In this document: piece after piece, positions 27,280 through 36,313 of the stretch
Layout of the letters: each line of letters starts with the position of its first letter
Position numbering within the stretch: position 1 is the first letter of the stretch
The notes under the pieces: generated by a model
Database searches by the model: none
What the model saw: only the letters and a program-made list of their open reading frames with translations
Told to the model about the DNA's origin: nothing
Program-made: the position numbers and the translations under genes
From: DASRDZ01 sp035652335
GTDB taxonomy: Bacteria; Chloroflexota; Dormibacteria; Aeolococcales; Aeolococcaceae
Reading direction: 5' to 3'
NCBI GenBank assembly: GCA_035652335.1
Contig: DASRDZ010000037.1
Coordinates: 1-64,000 of the forward strand
DNA: 64,000 nucleotides

Positions 27280-28691
27280 CGCGAGGCCGCCCGCCGCTGC
27301 GCCAGGCCGGCGCGGCGCAGCTCGGCCACCTCGTGCTCGATGGCACGGACCAGCCCCTCGGCGTCGGGAACGCAGCGCGTGTCGCCGAGGACGGCGATGG
27401 TGACCTGGCCCGCGTAGCTGAAGATGCTCACCGACATCGGCAGGCTGCCCGACGGCGGCGCCCAGCTCACCACCCGGCGCAGCGGCACCCCGGCGAAGCG
27501 GCGCCGGTGGCGCGGGCCGGGGACGTTGGTCAGCACCATGCTCGACTTGCTGGTGAAGAACTGGATGAAGAGCTCCTCCACCGCCTTCGGCGTGTGGCCG
27601 AGGGCGTCGAGCACGGTGATGGCGACGACCGCCTCAGGGGTCGCCTTGATGTCGTCGATCGCCTTCTTCACGGCGCGAAGCCGGTCCATGGTGTCGGGCA
27701 CGCCGACGGGCAGGGTGGGATAGATGAGCCCGAAGCGGTTGCCCAGGGCGATGGGCCCGTCGAGCGGGCGCAGGTTCACCGGAACGGTGGCGTGCAGCTC
27801 GAGCCCCTCGGGGACGACCTCGCCGCGCTCCAGCAGGTAGGTGCGCAGGCCGCCGGTCACGGCGGCGACGAGCACGTCGTTGACCGTGCCGCCCACGCTG
27901 TGGGCGATGCGCTTGACGCCGGCGAGGGGGATCTCCTCGGTCCACGCCACCGCCTTGTGCGTCCCCAGTGGCCGGCGCAATGACGTTTCGGCCTCAGCCG
28001 GCAGGAACGTGACGCGGGCCAGCGCGCGCGCGTCGCCGAGCGCCTCGCCGGCGAGGTCGGCGGCGTGCTGGGGATGGCGAACGCTCTGCAGCGACTCGCG
28101 CGCAGCCATGCCGGCCACGTGCGCGGCGCCGCGGACCAGCCCGCGGTGCTCGGGCTCGCCGCGGGTGCGCTGCGGCGTCGCCTCCCACCACTCCGTCTGG
28201 CCGCTGCGGTCGGTGGGGTCCTCGTCGGTCAGCGAGAGCAGCAGTCGGGTGAGCGCGATGCCGTCGGCGATGCAGTGGTGGATGCGCGAGATCAGCGCGC
28301 TGCCGCGGCCGTTGACGCCGTCGACGATCCAGGAGGCCCAGAGCGGCGCCGAGGGGTCGAGCGGCAGGCTGGCGATGTCGCCGACGAGGTCGCGCAGGGC
28401 CTGCTCGTCGCCTGGCGCGGGGAGGGCCAGGTGGTGGATGTGGGCGTCGATGTCGAAGTCCGGGTCGAGCTCCCACTGCGGCTCGTTGAGGCCGCGCAGG
28501 GAGGTGACGATGCGCTGGCGGAAGCGGGGGAAGCGGAGCATGCGCTCCTCGAAGAGGGCGCGCACCCGTTCGCGCCGCAGCGGGCGGTCGAAGAGCAGCA
28601 CCGAGGTCACCACCATGTGGTTGACCGGTGACTCCATGTGCCACCACGCGGTGTCGACCTTGCTGACCGGCTCTCGCAGTGTCGTGCTCAT
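27276..28691 (-). CDS. WS/DGAT family wax ester synthase/diacylglycerol acyltransferase
   Basis: A 471-residue acyl-CoA-dependent acyltransferase. The catalytic HHxxxDG motif is intact (RIHHCIADGIALTRL, His pair at about 136). The second conserved family block appears as NDVLVAAVTGGLRTYL, and a family PLW motif is in SAPLWASWIVDG. The enzyme makes wax esters or triacylglycerol as carbon storage. The start at 28691 (MSTTLREPVSKVD) is chosen over an upstream ATG with a Gly/His-rich extension. Confidence 0.92.
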   Translation of the reverse strand: MSTTLREPVSKVDTAWWHMESPVNHMVVTSVLLFDRPLRRERVRALFEERMLRFPRFRQRIVTSLRGLNEPQWELDPDFDIDAHIHHLALPAPGDEQALRDLVGDIASLPLDPSAPLWASWIVDGVNGRGSALISRIHHCIADGIALTRLLLSLTDEDPTDRSGQTEWWEATPQRTRGEPEHRGLVRGAAHVAGMAARESLQSVRHPQHAADLAGEALGDARALARVTFLPAEAETSLRRPLGTHKAVAWTEEIPLAGVKRIAHSVGGTVNDVLVAAVTGGLRTYLLERGEVVPEGLELHATVPVNLRPLDGPIALGNRFGLIYPTLPVGVPDTMDRLRAVKKAIDDIKATPEAVVAITVLDALGHTPKAVEELFIQFFTSKSSMVLTNVPGPRHRRRFAGVPLRRVVSWAPPSGSLPMSVSIFSYAGQVTIAVLGDTRCVPDAEGLVRAIEHEVAELRRAGLAQRRAASR

Positions 28692-28828
28692 CCCAACGCC
28701 TCCGTGAGCATGGGGGTTCGCTCCGCCGCTGCCCTCACCTTGCACCGCTGCACGCGGGAAGGGCAGGGCCGAAGGTCATGGCCGCACGACCCTGGCGTCC
28801 CAGGTGGGGCTTCGGCGATGATGCGGCC

Positions 28829-29869
28829 ATGCCCTCGACCACCCTACGCCGCGCCGCAACGGCTGTCGCCGTCGCCGGAGCCGCCGGCGCCCTCTGGGAG
28901 CTGCAGCGCCGCCGCGACCAGCGGGCCATCGCCGCCGACCCGGCCACCGCCGAGCTGGGCAGTCGCATCAAGGGCCGCGAGCTGGAGGTGCGGTCGCCCG
29001 ACGGCACGCGCCTGCACGTCGAGGTGTTCGGCCGCGAGGACGCGCCCACCGTGGTGCTGGTGCACGGTTGGACCAACGAGATCGCCGTGTGGCACCACCA
29101 GGTGCGCGACCTCGGCGACGAGTTCCGCGTCGTCGCCTACGACCAGCGCGGCCACGGGCGCAGCGACCCGCCGCAGGCGAGCGTCTACTCCGCCGACGCG
29201 CTCGGCGACGACCTGCAGGCGGTCATCGAGGCGGCGGTGCCGCAGGGCGAGAGGTGCGTCGTGGTCGGGCACTCGATGGGCGGGATGACCATCGTCGCCT
29301 GGGCCGGGCGCCATCCCGAGCAGGTGCGCGAGCGCGCCGCCGCGGCCATGCTCATCGGCACCGGCATGGGCGACCTGCTCGAGCAGCTCCTCGTGCTGCG
29401 GCCGCGCTGGGGTGCGCGAATCCAGCGCGCGCTGATGCCGCGTGCGGTCGCTCTGCCGCTGAAGCTGCCGCAGCACAGCACCCCGCTCTCGCATCGCGCC
29501 ATCCGCTACGTGGCGCTGAGCCCGGGCGCGAGCCCTGGGACCGTTGCCTTCTGCGACGAGATGACCTCGCACTGTCCCGCGCCCGTGCGCGCCGGCTTCG
29601 GACGCTCCCTGAACACCATCGACCTCTACGAGTCCGTGCCCAAGCTGACCGTGCCGACGGTGGTCATGGTCGGCGCCGTCGACAAGCTGACGCCGCCGTG
29701 GCACGCGCGCAAGCTGGCCGGCACGCTGCCCGACGTGGTCGAGCTGGTCGAGCTGCCGGACATCGGCCACATGCTGCAGCTGGAGGCGCATCGCGAGGTC
29801 ACCGCGCGCATCGCCTCGCTCGCCCGCACCCATCTCGGTGCGCCCGCGGAGCCGGCCGCCGCCCGCTGA
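28829..29869 (+). CDS. Alpha/beta-fold hydrolase
   Basis: A 346-residue serine hydrolase. An N-terminal hydrophobic segment (about 5-22) could anchor it to the membrane. The oxyanion region is VLVHGWTNEIAVW, the nucleophile elbow GHSMGGM, the acid VGAVDKLTPP and the catalytic His IGHMLQLE. Esterase or lipase activity is likely but the substrate is unknown. Divergence from the WS/DGAT gene (137-bp gap) makes a lipid-ester role reasonable. Confidence 0.85.
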   Translation: MPSTTLRRAATAVAVAGAAGALWELQRRRDQRAIAADPATAELGSRIKGRELEVRSPDGTRLHVEVFGREDAPTVVLVHGWTNEIAVWHHQVRDLGDEFRVVAYDQRGHGRSDPPQASVYSADALGDDLQAVIEAAVPQGERCVVVGHSMGGMTIVAWAGRHPEQVRERAAAAMLIGTGMGDLLEQLLVLRPRWGARIQRALMPRAVALPLKLPQHSTPLSHRAIRYVALSPGASPGTVAFCDEMTSHCPAPVRAGFGRSLNTIDLYESVPKLTVPTVVMVGAVDKLTPPWHARKLAGTLPDVVELVELPDIGHMLQLEAHREVTARIASLARTHLGAPAEPAAAR

Positions 29870-29873
29870 CCCG

Positions 29874-31385
29874 TCAGGCGCCGATCGCCGCCAGCCCGCT
29901 GGAGAGGTCGTCCGCGCGGAACTCGCCGACGCGCACCGACTGCACGATGCCGTCGGCGCCGACGAACACGGTCACCGGCAGCCCCTGCACCGCGTAGGTC
30001 GCACCGACCGAGTGGTCGGCATCGAGCAGCGCCGTGAGCAGTGACGCGTCGCCGCCCAGGACCGAGCGCAGATAGTCGCGCACCTGCGCGGCGCTCTCGC
30101 CCTCGTCGACGGCGAGCACCTCCAGGTTGGGGTGCGCCTTCACCGCGGCGGCCAGCGCGGGGAGGTCCTTGCGGCAGGGCGCGCACCAGGTCGCCCAGAA
30201 AGTGACGATGGTCGGCCTGCCCACCTGCGCCTGCACCGACACGGTGCTGCCGTCGAGCGCGTGCAGCGCGAACACGGGCGGCCGCGCGCCGTCCCTGGCG
30301 GCCTGCTCGGTGCCCCGGTCGCTCTCCGGCGGCAGGCCGAGGCTGACGTCGACGTAGTCCAGCAGGTTGCTGATCGTCCAGGACGCGCTCTGCTGCAGCC
30401 CGCCCAGCTTGCCGGGGCCGACCAGCGCCGCCAGGGCCGGGCTCAGCGCGTGTCCCAGCTTGGGGTTCCCCTGCAGGATGTACCTCGCCACGCCGCTCTG
30501 GTCGATCACCACCGCCAGCGAGTCGTGGTCGAGGTGGTAGGTCTCCGGCCTGCCCGTGTACCAGTCGGTGGGCGCCGGGCTGGGCGGCGGCGCCTTGGTG
30601 TAGGTGGCGTGCAGCGACAGCCAGAACTGGAAGGTGCTGGCCACGTCGGTGCGCAGCAGCGGCCAGCTCGCGCCGGTGAGGTTGGCGTAGGCGAGCAGCT
30701 CCGCCGGCGTGTCGCGCTCGGGGTCCATGCTCACCTCGGCGATGGCCACCCGGTCGCCCCAGCCGCGCTCGCGGATGACGTTCTGCAGGTCGGCCCAGAT
30801 CGCGGTGTAGAGCGGGCAGGTGTCGTGGCAGTCGGTGTCGAGCGCGGCGACCACCACGACCTTCCCCCGCAGGCTGTGCAGCGGAACGCTGCTGCCGTGC
30901 TGGTCGACGAAGGTCACGTCGGGCGGGTGGAGGAGCTGCCCGGCGGCGTCGAGGGTGGCGTGGTTGACGGCGTCGGTTCCGGCGGCGACGCTGATGGAGT
31001 CGCTGCGCGCCACCAGCAGGACGGGGGTGAGCACGCCGGCCTGCACGGTGATGTCGCCCTGCGCGCTGCGCACGATGCCGCCAACTGTGGCTGAAACTCC
31101 GGTGTAGTGCCCGGGGGGCACGCTGTAGTAGCCGAGCTGCCCGAGGTCGGGGGCGATCGAGGCGGCGCCGGTCCCGCTCAGCAGCGTCACCGGCGCGCCA
31201 AGCCCGGTGAGCCGCACGTCGCCCACGTCGAGGGGCGCACGCAGCGTCGCCGCCGTGGTGGCCACCAGCGCCACGTCGCTCGATGCCGGCGCCGGGCCGG
31301 CGGAGAGCCGCAGCACCAGCGCCGTCGCGCCCGTCGCCGCCGCGACCAGCGCGAGTCCCCCCAGGAGCAGCGCCGGGCGCCTCAC
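29874..31385 (-). CDS. Fusion of SCO1/SenC copper chaperone domain and TlpA/ResA thioredoxin domain
   Basis: A 503-residue protein with an N-terminal TM/signal segment and a beta-rich region to about 140. A SCO1-like domain follows, with the Cu-binding C-x3-C-P motif (DCHDTCPL, about 183-188) and its distal His in YHLDHDSLAVVIDQSG. The C-terminal TlpA-type thioredoxin domain has WCAPC at about 395 and the cis-Pro in VQGLPVTVF. SCO1 inserts copper into the CuA site of cytochrome oxidase, and TlpA reduces the Cys of SCO or CuA, so the fusion joins donor and reductant. GTG start overlaps the upstream lipoprotein gene's stop. Confidence 0.85.
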   Translation of the reverse strand: MRRPALLLGGLALVAAATGATALVLRLSAGPAPASSDVALVATTAATLRAPLDVGDVRLTGLGAPVTLLSGTGAASIAPDLGQLGYYSVPPGHYTGVSATVGGIVRSAQGDITVQAGVLTPVLLVARSDSISVAAGTDAVNHATLDAAGQLLHPPDVTFVDQHGSSVPLHSLRGKVVVVAALDTDCHDTCPLYTAIWADLQNVIRERGWGDRVAIAEVSMDPERDTPAELLAYANLTGASWPLLRTDVASTFQFWLSLHATYTKAPPPSPAPTDWYTGRPETYHLDHDSLAVVIDQSGVARYILQGNPKLGHALSPALAALVGPGKLGGLQQSASWTISNLLDYVDVSLGLPPESDRGTEQAARDGARPPVFALHALDGSTVSVQAQVGRPTIVTFWATWCAPCRKDLPALAAAVKAHPNLEVLAVDEGESAAQVRDYLRSVLGGDASLLTALLDADHSVGATYAVQGLPVTVFVGADGIVQSVRVGEFRADDLSSGLAAIGA

Positions 31386-32275
31386 CCGGCGGTCACGTCC
31401 ATCGCGGGGACGCGTCCCGCCAGCGTGCCGTCGGCCGCGGGAGCGAGGTCGGCGAGCGTCACCGGGCCCTCGAAGCGATCGGCGACGACGCCCTGCGCGT
31501 TGACGAAGTAGATCCAGGGCTCGCTGCTGAGCCCGAAGGCGACGTAGGCGGGGTTGAACGGACCCTGCGCGCCCGGCGGGATGCGCACCTCGATGTGCTC
31601 GAAGACGAGCTTGTCGCAGTAGGTCTTGCAGAGCTGCTCGAGGATCTGCACCACGGGCCCGCACACCTGGCTGACGCAGAAGCCCGGCTCACCGAAGTAG
31701 AGCAGCATCGGCCGGTGCTGGGCGAGGCCCTGGGCGATGGTCATGGTGTGCCAGTCGTCGGGCGGCACGCCGCTGTCGAGGTCGGTGATCCTGGTGTTGG
31801 GGTCGGTGATGATGCGCTGCGACACCGCGGGAGGCTGGAAGCCCACCGGCAGCTCCGGCGACTTGGTGGTCACGTTCACCTGCGCGCTGCCGCTGTGCAC
31901 CGTCCCGTCCTCGAGGACGGCATGCGCCACCAGCGTGTACGCACCGCTCCTGGGGAAGCTGGCGGTGCCGTTGTACACTGGCTTGTCGTCGTAGGTGGGG
32001 CCGATCCAGTCCAGCGGGCGCGACTCGACGCGCGTGCCGCCGGCGTCGACCTCCAGGCTGACGGTGGCGCCGTTGACCGGCTGCTGGCGGGAGTCGAGCA
32101 GCGCGATGCTGATGCGGTTGACCCCCACCAGCAGCGTCGAGTTCTGTGGGGCCACGGTGAGGTCGCCGCCTGCCGTGCCCCCGCCACCCGAGCCGGAGGC
32201 GGTGGTGCCGCAGGCGGCGCAGAGGAGCGCCAGCACGGCGAGCAGCGCGGAGCGGCGGGAGGACGGGACGCGCAT
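31382..32275 (-). CDS. Lipoprotein with Ig-like and thioredoxin-like domain
   Basis: A 297-residue protein with a lipobox LLCAAC (Cys22). A beta-sandwich domain spans about 40-135 (LLVGVNRISIALLDSRQQPV, the style of YtkA/CopC-like domains). A thioredoxin-like domain carries C-x4-C (FCVSQVC, about 196-202) rather than C-x2-C. It is co-transcribed with the SCO1-TlpA fusion (4-base overlap), so a role in extracytoplasmic thiol or copper handling is likely. Confidence 0.7.
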   Translation of the reverse strand: MRVPSSRRSALLAVLALLCAACGTTASGSGGGGTAGGDLTVAPQNSTLLVGVNRISIALLDSRQQPVNGATVSLEVDAGGTRVESRPLDWIGPTYDDKPVYNGTASFPRSGAYTLVAHAVLEDGTVHSGSAQVNVTTKSPELPVGFQPPAVSQRIITDPNTRITDLDSGVPPDDWHTMTIAQGLAQHRPMLLYFGEPGFCVSQVCGPVVQILEQLCKTYCDKLVFEHIEVRIPPGAQGPFNPAYVAFGLSSEPWIYFVNAQGVVADRFEGPVTLADLAPAADGTLAGRVPAMDVTAG

Positions 32276-32370
32276 CGGCAGGGTGTGGGGTGGGGACCTC
32301 AGGGTGATTGGGGCATCGGCCCCACGGGAGGATACGGCGCACGGCGACCGCGACGTCCGGGCCGCCTCGG

Positions 32371-32383
32371 TATCCTTCCGGCG
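32371..32383 (+). promoter_or_regulatory. -10 (TATCCT) seven bases before ATG 32384
   Basis: TATCCT at 32371-32376 followed by 7 bases and ATG, the same leaderless spacing as at 15044 and 21879. Confidence 0.4.
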
Positions 32384-33112
32384 ATGACCTCGCCCGCGGC
32401 TCCCTCGCCCCGGCGGATCAGGCTCGCCGCGTCGGGCGGCGTGCTGCTGGCCCTGGCGGGCGTCTGGCTGGGGCACACCATCGAGTACTGGCGGGTCAAC
32501 GGCGCGGCCGGGCTGGGCCGGGTGATGGTCGGCTCGCTGCACGCCTACATGCTTCCCGTCGGCATGCTGCTGGCCCTGGCCGCGGCGGCGGGCGCGATGC
32601 ACGGCCTGCGGCTGTGGCTGCGGCTGGGACGCCAGCTCGGCGGGTTGCGACCGGCGCTGGCCGGAGCCCTGCGTGGGCACCGTGTTGCCGCCGCCCCGCG
32701 CCGGGTCGAGGCGACGTGGCGACCCCGGGGCGGGGTGCGCATCGCCGCCTGGTGGCTGCCGCTGACCGTCCTGCAGATCGGCCTGTACCTGTTCCAGGAG
32801 AACGTCGAGGCGGGCATCGCCGGGGCACCGGCGCCCGGCTTCGGCGCCGTCACCGGTGTGCACGCGCTTGCGCCGCTGGTCCACGCGGCCGTCGCCCTGC
32901 TGCTGCTCGCGGCGGTGGCCCTGGGCTCGCGGCTGCTGCACCGCCGCGTCGAGGCGGTGGAGCGCACCATCGCCCTGCTCCGCCACCTCCTCGATCGCCT
33001 CGGCTCGATGCGCCCGCAGGCGCCTCGGGCCGCCGCCGCCGTCCGTCCCGCGCCGCTCGACCGCTTCGGGCGGCTCTGGTCCCGCCCCCCGCCCGCGCTC
33101 CACTCCGCCTGA
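32384..33112 (+). CDS. Four-TM membrane protein, hypothetical
   Basis: A 242-residue protein with hydrophobic helices at about 14-32, 46-68, 126-146 and 164-184. Polar residues in the membrane region include HTIEYW and FQENVEAG. The C-terminal tail is basic. It is divergent from the thiol/copper lipoprotein and starts the plus-strand series that leads to CopC-CopD, so an envelope metal or redox role is possible. I do not recognise the family. Confidence 0.6.
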   Translation: MTSPAAPSPRRIRLAASGGVLLALAGVWLGHTIEYWRVNGAAGLGRVMVGSLHAYMLPVGMLLALAAAAGAMHGLRLWLRLGRQLGGLRPALAGALRGHRVAAAPRRVEATWRPRGGVRIAAWWLPLTVLQIGLYLFQENVEAGIAGAPAPGFGAVTGVHALAPLVHAAVALLLLAAVALGSRLLHRRVEAVERTIALLRHLLDRLGSMRPQAPRAAAAVRPAPLDRFGRLWSRPPPALHSA

Positions 33113-33188
33113 CATCCCCCGGTTCCGCGCCGCACCCCGCCGGGTGCCGCGCGACACGTCAGTTTCGGACACAAGGAGCACGAACTCA

Positions 33189-33878
33189 GTGCCAGCCGTT
33201 CACGCCGGCCGCCCTCGCGCGGCCCTGCCCCGGCGCGCTGCCGCATTGCTCGGCGGCGCAATCCTGGCCCTCGTCGCGGTCCTGCCGGCGTCCGCGCACG
33301 CGGTCAAGCAGGTGGGCGCCTACAAGCTCGCCATCGGCTGGGCCGTGGAGCCCAGCTACGTCGGCTTCGACAACGCGGTCGAGGTCATCGCCAGCGACGC
33401 CTCCGGCAAGCCGGTCGGCGACCTGAAGCCGGGCGACCTCAAGGTGCAGGTCAGCATCGGCAGCGAGAGAAGCGACAGCAAGGACCTGGCGCCGACCTTC
33501 GACCCCGACACCGGCCTGGGCACGCCCGGCGACTACCAGGTGCCGCTGATCCCCACGGTGGTGGGCGCGTACACCTTCCACGTCACCGGCAGCGTGCACG
33601 GCACGCCGGTGGACCAGACGGTCACCGCGTCCGACCAGACCTTCGCCGTGGTCACCGAGCCCAGCGACGACCAGTTCCCCGCCAAGGTGCCCTCCAGCGC
33701 GGCGCTGTCGACCAAGCTCGACGCGACCGCCTCGCGACTCGCGGCGGCGCAGCAGGTGGCGAGCGACGCCTCCAGCTCGGCCGGCCGGGCGATGGTGATC
33801 GGCGTCGTCGCGCTGGCCGCAGGGGTGCTCCTCGGCGGCGCGGGCCTGGGCGTGGCGGCAAGGCGCCGCAGGGTGTAG
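33189..33878 (+). CDS. Secreted YtkA-like beta-sandwich protein with C-terminal anchor
   Basis: A 229-residue protein with a signal peptide ending at SAHA (about 38), one Ig-like beta-sandwich (YKLAIGWAVEPSYVGFDNAVEVIA ... VPLIPTVVGAYTFHVTGSVHG), a helical linker and a C-terminal TM helix with a basic stop signal. YtkA-like domains often sit with CopC/CopD and SCO proteins in copper delivery. GTG start with AGGAG 10 bases upstream. The next gene begins 5 bases after the stop. Confidence 0.7.
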   Translation: MPAVHAGRPRAALPRRAAALLGGAILALVAVLPASAHAVKQVGAYKLAIGWAVEPSYVGFDNAVEVIASDASGKPVGDLKPGDLKVQVSIGSERSDSKDLAPTFDPDTGLGTPGDYQVPLIPTVVGAYTFHVTGSVHGTPVDQTVTASDQTFAVVTEPSDDQFPAKVPSSAALSTKLDATASRLAAAQQVASDASSSAGRAMVIGVVALAAGVLLGGAGLGVAARRRRV

Positions 33879-33882
33879 CGGC

Positions 33883-35856
33883 GTGCCGCGCCTCCTGCGC
33901 ACCTGCCTGGGCCTCGGGCTGGCCCTGGCGGCGGCGCTCACCCTGCCGCTGGCGGCGTCGGCCCACGCCCTGGCCCAGTCGTCAGTGCCCGCCGCCGGCT
34001 CGGCGGTGCAGCAGCCACCCACCCAGGTGAGCGTCACCTTCGGCGAGGCGCCCGACCCCGGGCTCTCCACGCTGCAGGTGCTCAACGCCTCCGGCCAGTC
34101 CTTCGCCGCCGGACCCACCCGCGCGGCGCCCGGCGACCCGCTCACCCTGGTGGTGCCGGTGAAGACGCTTCCCAAGGGCGTGTACACCATCAGCTGGCGC
34201 ACCGTGTCGAGCGTCGACGGCCACTACGCGGCGGGGAGCCTGGTGTTCGGCGTCGGCGTCTCGCCGCAGAGTGCGACGGTGGGCACCGCCTCGGTGTCCG
34301 GCGCGGGACCCCCGCCCTCGGCGCTGGCCGTGGCCGCGCGCTGGGCGCTCTTCGCGGGGCTGGTGCTGCTGCTCGGCGCGGCGCTGGTCACCGCGGTGGA
34401 GGTCGGCGAGCCGGCGCGCCGCCTCCTCTGGCTCTGCGCGGCCGCCTGGGGGATGGCCGCCTTCGGCACCTACGGCGTCTCGGAGTCGCAGCGCAGCGCG
34501 GCGGGCGCATCGTGGACCACCCTCTTCGGCACGTCGCTGGGGCACCAGCTGGTCGGACGCATCATCCCGGCGGCGATCGCGGGCGCGGCCGTGCTGGCCG
34601 CCTGGCTGGCGCGCGGCCCGGCGCCGCGGCGGCTCGCCGTGGTCGCGGCCGGGCTGGCGGCGGCGGGTGGCATGTGGGCGGACGCGGCGTCCAGCCACGC
34701 GGCGGGGGAGGCCACCGTCTGGATCAACGTGCTGCTGCAGTGGCTCCACATCGTCGCCGTGGGCGTGTGGATCGGCGGGCTCGCGGCACTGCTCCTCTCG
34801 CTGCGCGGCCTCGACGGCGAGCGGCGCGGTGCGGCGGTGCGCCGCATGTCGACGGCTGCCGCGGTCGCCCTCGCCCTGGTGGTGGCGACGGGCATCGTGC
34901 GCTCCGTCGTCGAGGTGCAGTCGTGGTACGCGCTGGGCGCGACGCCGTTCGGGCAGCTGGTCATCCTCAAGCTGGTGCTGGTGGCGGTGCTCGCCGGGCT
35001 CGGCGCGGTGAACCGCTTCCGCCACGTCCCGCGCGCCTGGCGCGGCGTCACCGGATTGCGTCGCGTCGCATCCACCGAGGTGCTGCTCGGCGGCATGGCT
35101 GTTCTGGTGGCGGCGGCGCTGGTCAACGTCTCGCCGCCCATCTCGGCGGGAGCGGCCGGCCCGCCGGCGCAGATCGTCGCCACCGGCAGCGACCCGGGGA
35201 CGACGGTGAAGGCGCGGCTGGTCGCCTCGCCGGGGACGGCGGGGTTCAACCAGTTCACCGTCACGGTGAGCGACTACGACACCGGGCAGCCGGTCGACGC
35301 CAGCGGGGTGCAGCTGCGCTTCTCCCTCCCCGCGCGCAGCGACGTCGGCGGGTCGTCCCTCGACCTGAAGCGAAGCGGCGTGGGCACCTTCACCGGCTCC
35401 GGCGGCAACCTCTCGCTGGACGGGAGGTGGGACGTCGACGTCCTCGTCGAACGCGGTGTGCAGTCGGCGCAGGTGTCGCTGCAGCTGGCCACGCGCACGG
35501 TCCCGCCGGTGATCACCGTGCAGGAGGGCAAGGGCCCCATCCCCACCCTCTACACCGCCAAGCTCGCCGACGGGCGTAGCGTACAGGTCTACCTCGACCC
35601 CAACAAACCGGGGCCGCTGATCTTCCACAGCACCTTCTTCGACGCCAAGGGCACCGAGCTCCCCGTGACCACCTGCACCATCACCCTGGCGCCACCGGGC
35701 GGCGGGGCGGCGCCGCTCAGCGTGCAGATGCTGGAGCCCGGGCACTTCGTGGCCGACGTCACCATGGCCGGTGGCAGATACCACGCCGTCATCAGCGGCA
35801 GCACGGCGAGCGGTGAGAGCATCTCCGTCGCACTCGACGTGGCCGCGGGACAATGA
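33883..35856 (+). CDS. CopC-CopD fusion, copper resistance/uptake protein
   Basis: A 657-residue protein. A signal peptide ends at ASA. The CopC domain (about 28-130) starts with His (HALAQSSVPAAG), the expected copper ligand, and has the closing motif SVDGHYAAGSLVFGV. An eight-helix CopD membrane domain spans about 148-420. A C-terminal extracytoplasmic YtkA-like region spans about 430-657. CopC binds copper outside and CopD carries it through the membrane. GTG start; the stop overlaps the next lipoprotein gene by 4 bases. Confidence 0.9.
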   Translation: MPRLLRTCLGLGLALAAALTLPLAASAHALAQSSVPAAGSAVQQPPTQVSVTFGEAPDPGLSTLQVLNASGQSFAAGPTRAAPGDPLTLVVPVKTLPKGVYTISWRTVSSVDGHYAAGSLVFGVGVSPQSATVGTASVSGAGPPPSALAVAARWALFAGLVLLLGAALVTAVEVGEPARRLLWLCAAAWGMAAFGTYGVSESQRSAAGASWTTLFGTSLGHQLVGRIIPAAIAGAAVLAAWLARGPAPRRLAVVAAGLAAAGGMWADAASSHAAGEATVWINVLLQWLHIVAVGVWIGGLAALLLSLRGLDGERRGAAVRRMSTAAAVALALVVATGIVRSVVEVQSWYALGATPFGQLVILKLVLVAVLAGLGAVNRFRHVPRAWRGVTGLRRVASTEVLLGGMAVLVAAALVNVSPPISAGAAGPPAQIVATGSDPGTTVKARLVASPGTAGFNQFTVTVSDYDTGQPVDASGVQLRFSLPARSDVGGSSLDLKRSGVGTFTGSGGNLSLDGRWDVDVLVERGVQSAQVSLQLATRTVPPVITVQEGKGPIPTLYTAKLADGRSVQVYLDPNKPGPLIFHSTFFDAKGTELPVTTCTITLAPPGGGAAPLSVQMLEPGHFVADVTMAGGRYHAVISGSTASGESISVALDVAAGQ

Positions 35857-36311
35857 GGACCCCATCCATGCGACGCATCCCTGCACGCGCCATCCTGCCG
35901 GTCGCGGTCGCGCTCGTGCTCACCGCGTGCGGCGGGCCGGGTGGCGGTGGCTCGACGCCCAGCCCGAGCGCGCCGTCGACGCCGGACCTGTCGACGCGGC
36001 CGTCGTCGCCGGCGACCCTGTCCATCAGCAGCCCCACGCCCAACGAGGTGGTGCACGGCAGCACCGTGCACGTCGTCGTCACCCTGCAGAACGCCACGGT
36101 GGTGAAGACCACCACCACGCAGATCACCCCGACGGAGGGACACGTGCACCTCTACCTCGACAACCAGCTCATCTACATGGCCTACGCACTCGCCCAGGAC
36201 GTGCCGGTGCATCCCGGCGTGTACACGCTGAAGGCGGAGTTCGTCGCCTCCGACCACTTCCCCTTCAACCCGCGCGTGTACTCGCAGTCCATCGTGTTCA
36301 CGGTGCAGTGA
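35853..36311 (+). CDS. Small lipoprotein with beta domain, copper-cluster member
   Basis: A 152-residue protein with lipobox LTAC (Cys26) and a Ser/Pro-rich linker. A beta domain follows, with the pattern GHVHLYLDNQLIYM ... PGVYTLKAEFVASDHFP, which resembles DUF4399-type proteins. Several His residues could bind metal. It is translationally coupled to the CopC-CopD gene. Confidence 0.7.
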   Translation: MRTPSMRRIPARAILPVAVALVLTACGGPGGGGSTPSPSAPSTPDLSTRPSSPATLSISSPTPNEVVHGSTVHVVVTLQNATVVKTTTTQITPTEGHVHLYLDNQLIYMAYALAQDVPVHPGVYTLKAEFVASDHFPFNPRVYSQSIVFTVQ

Positions 36312-36313
36312 GG

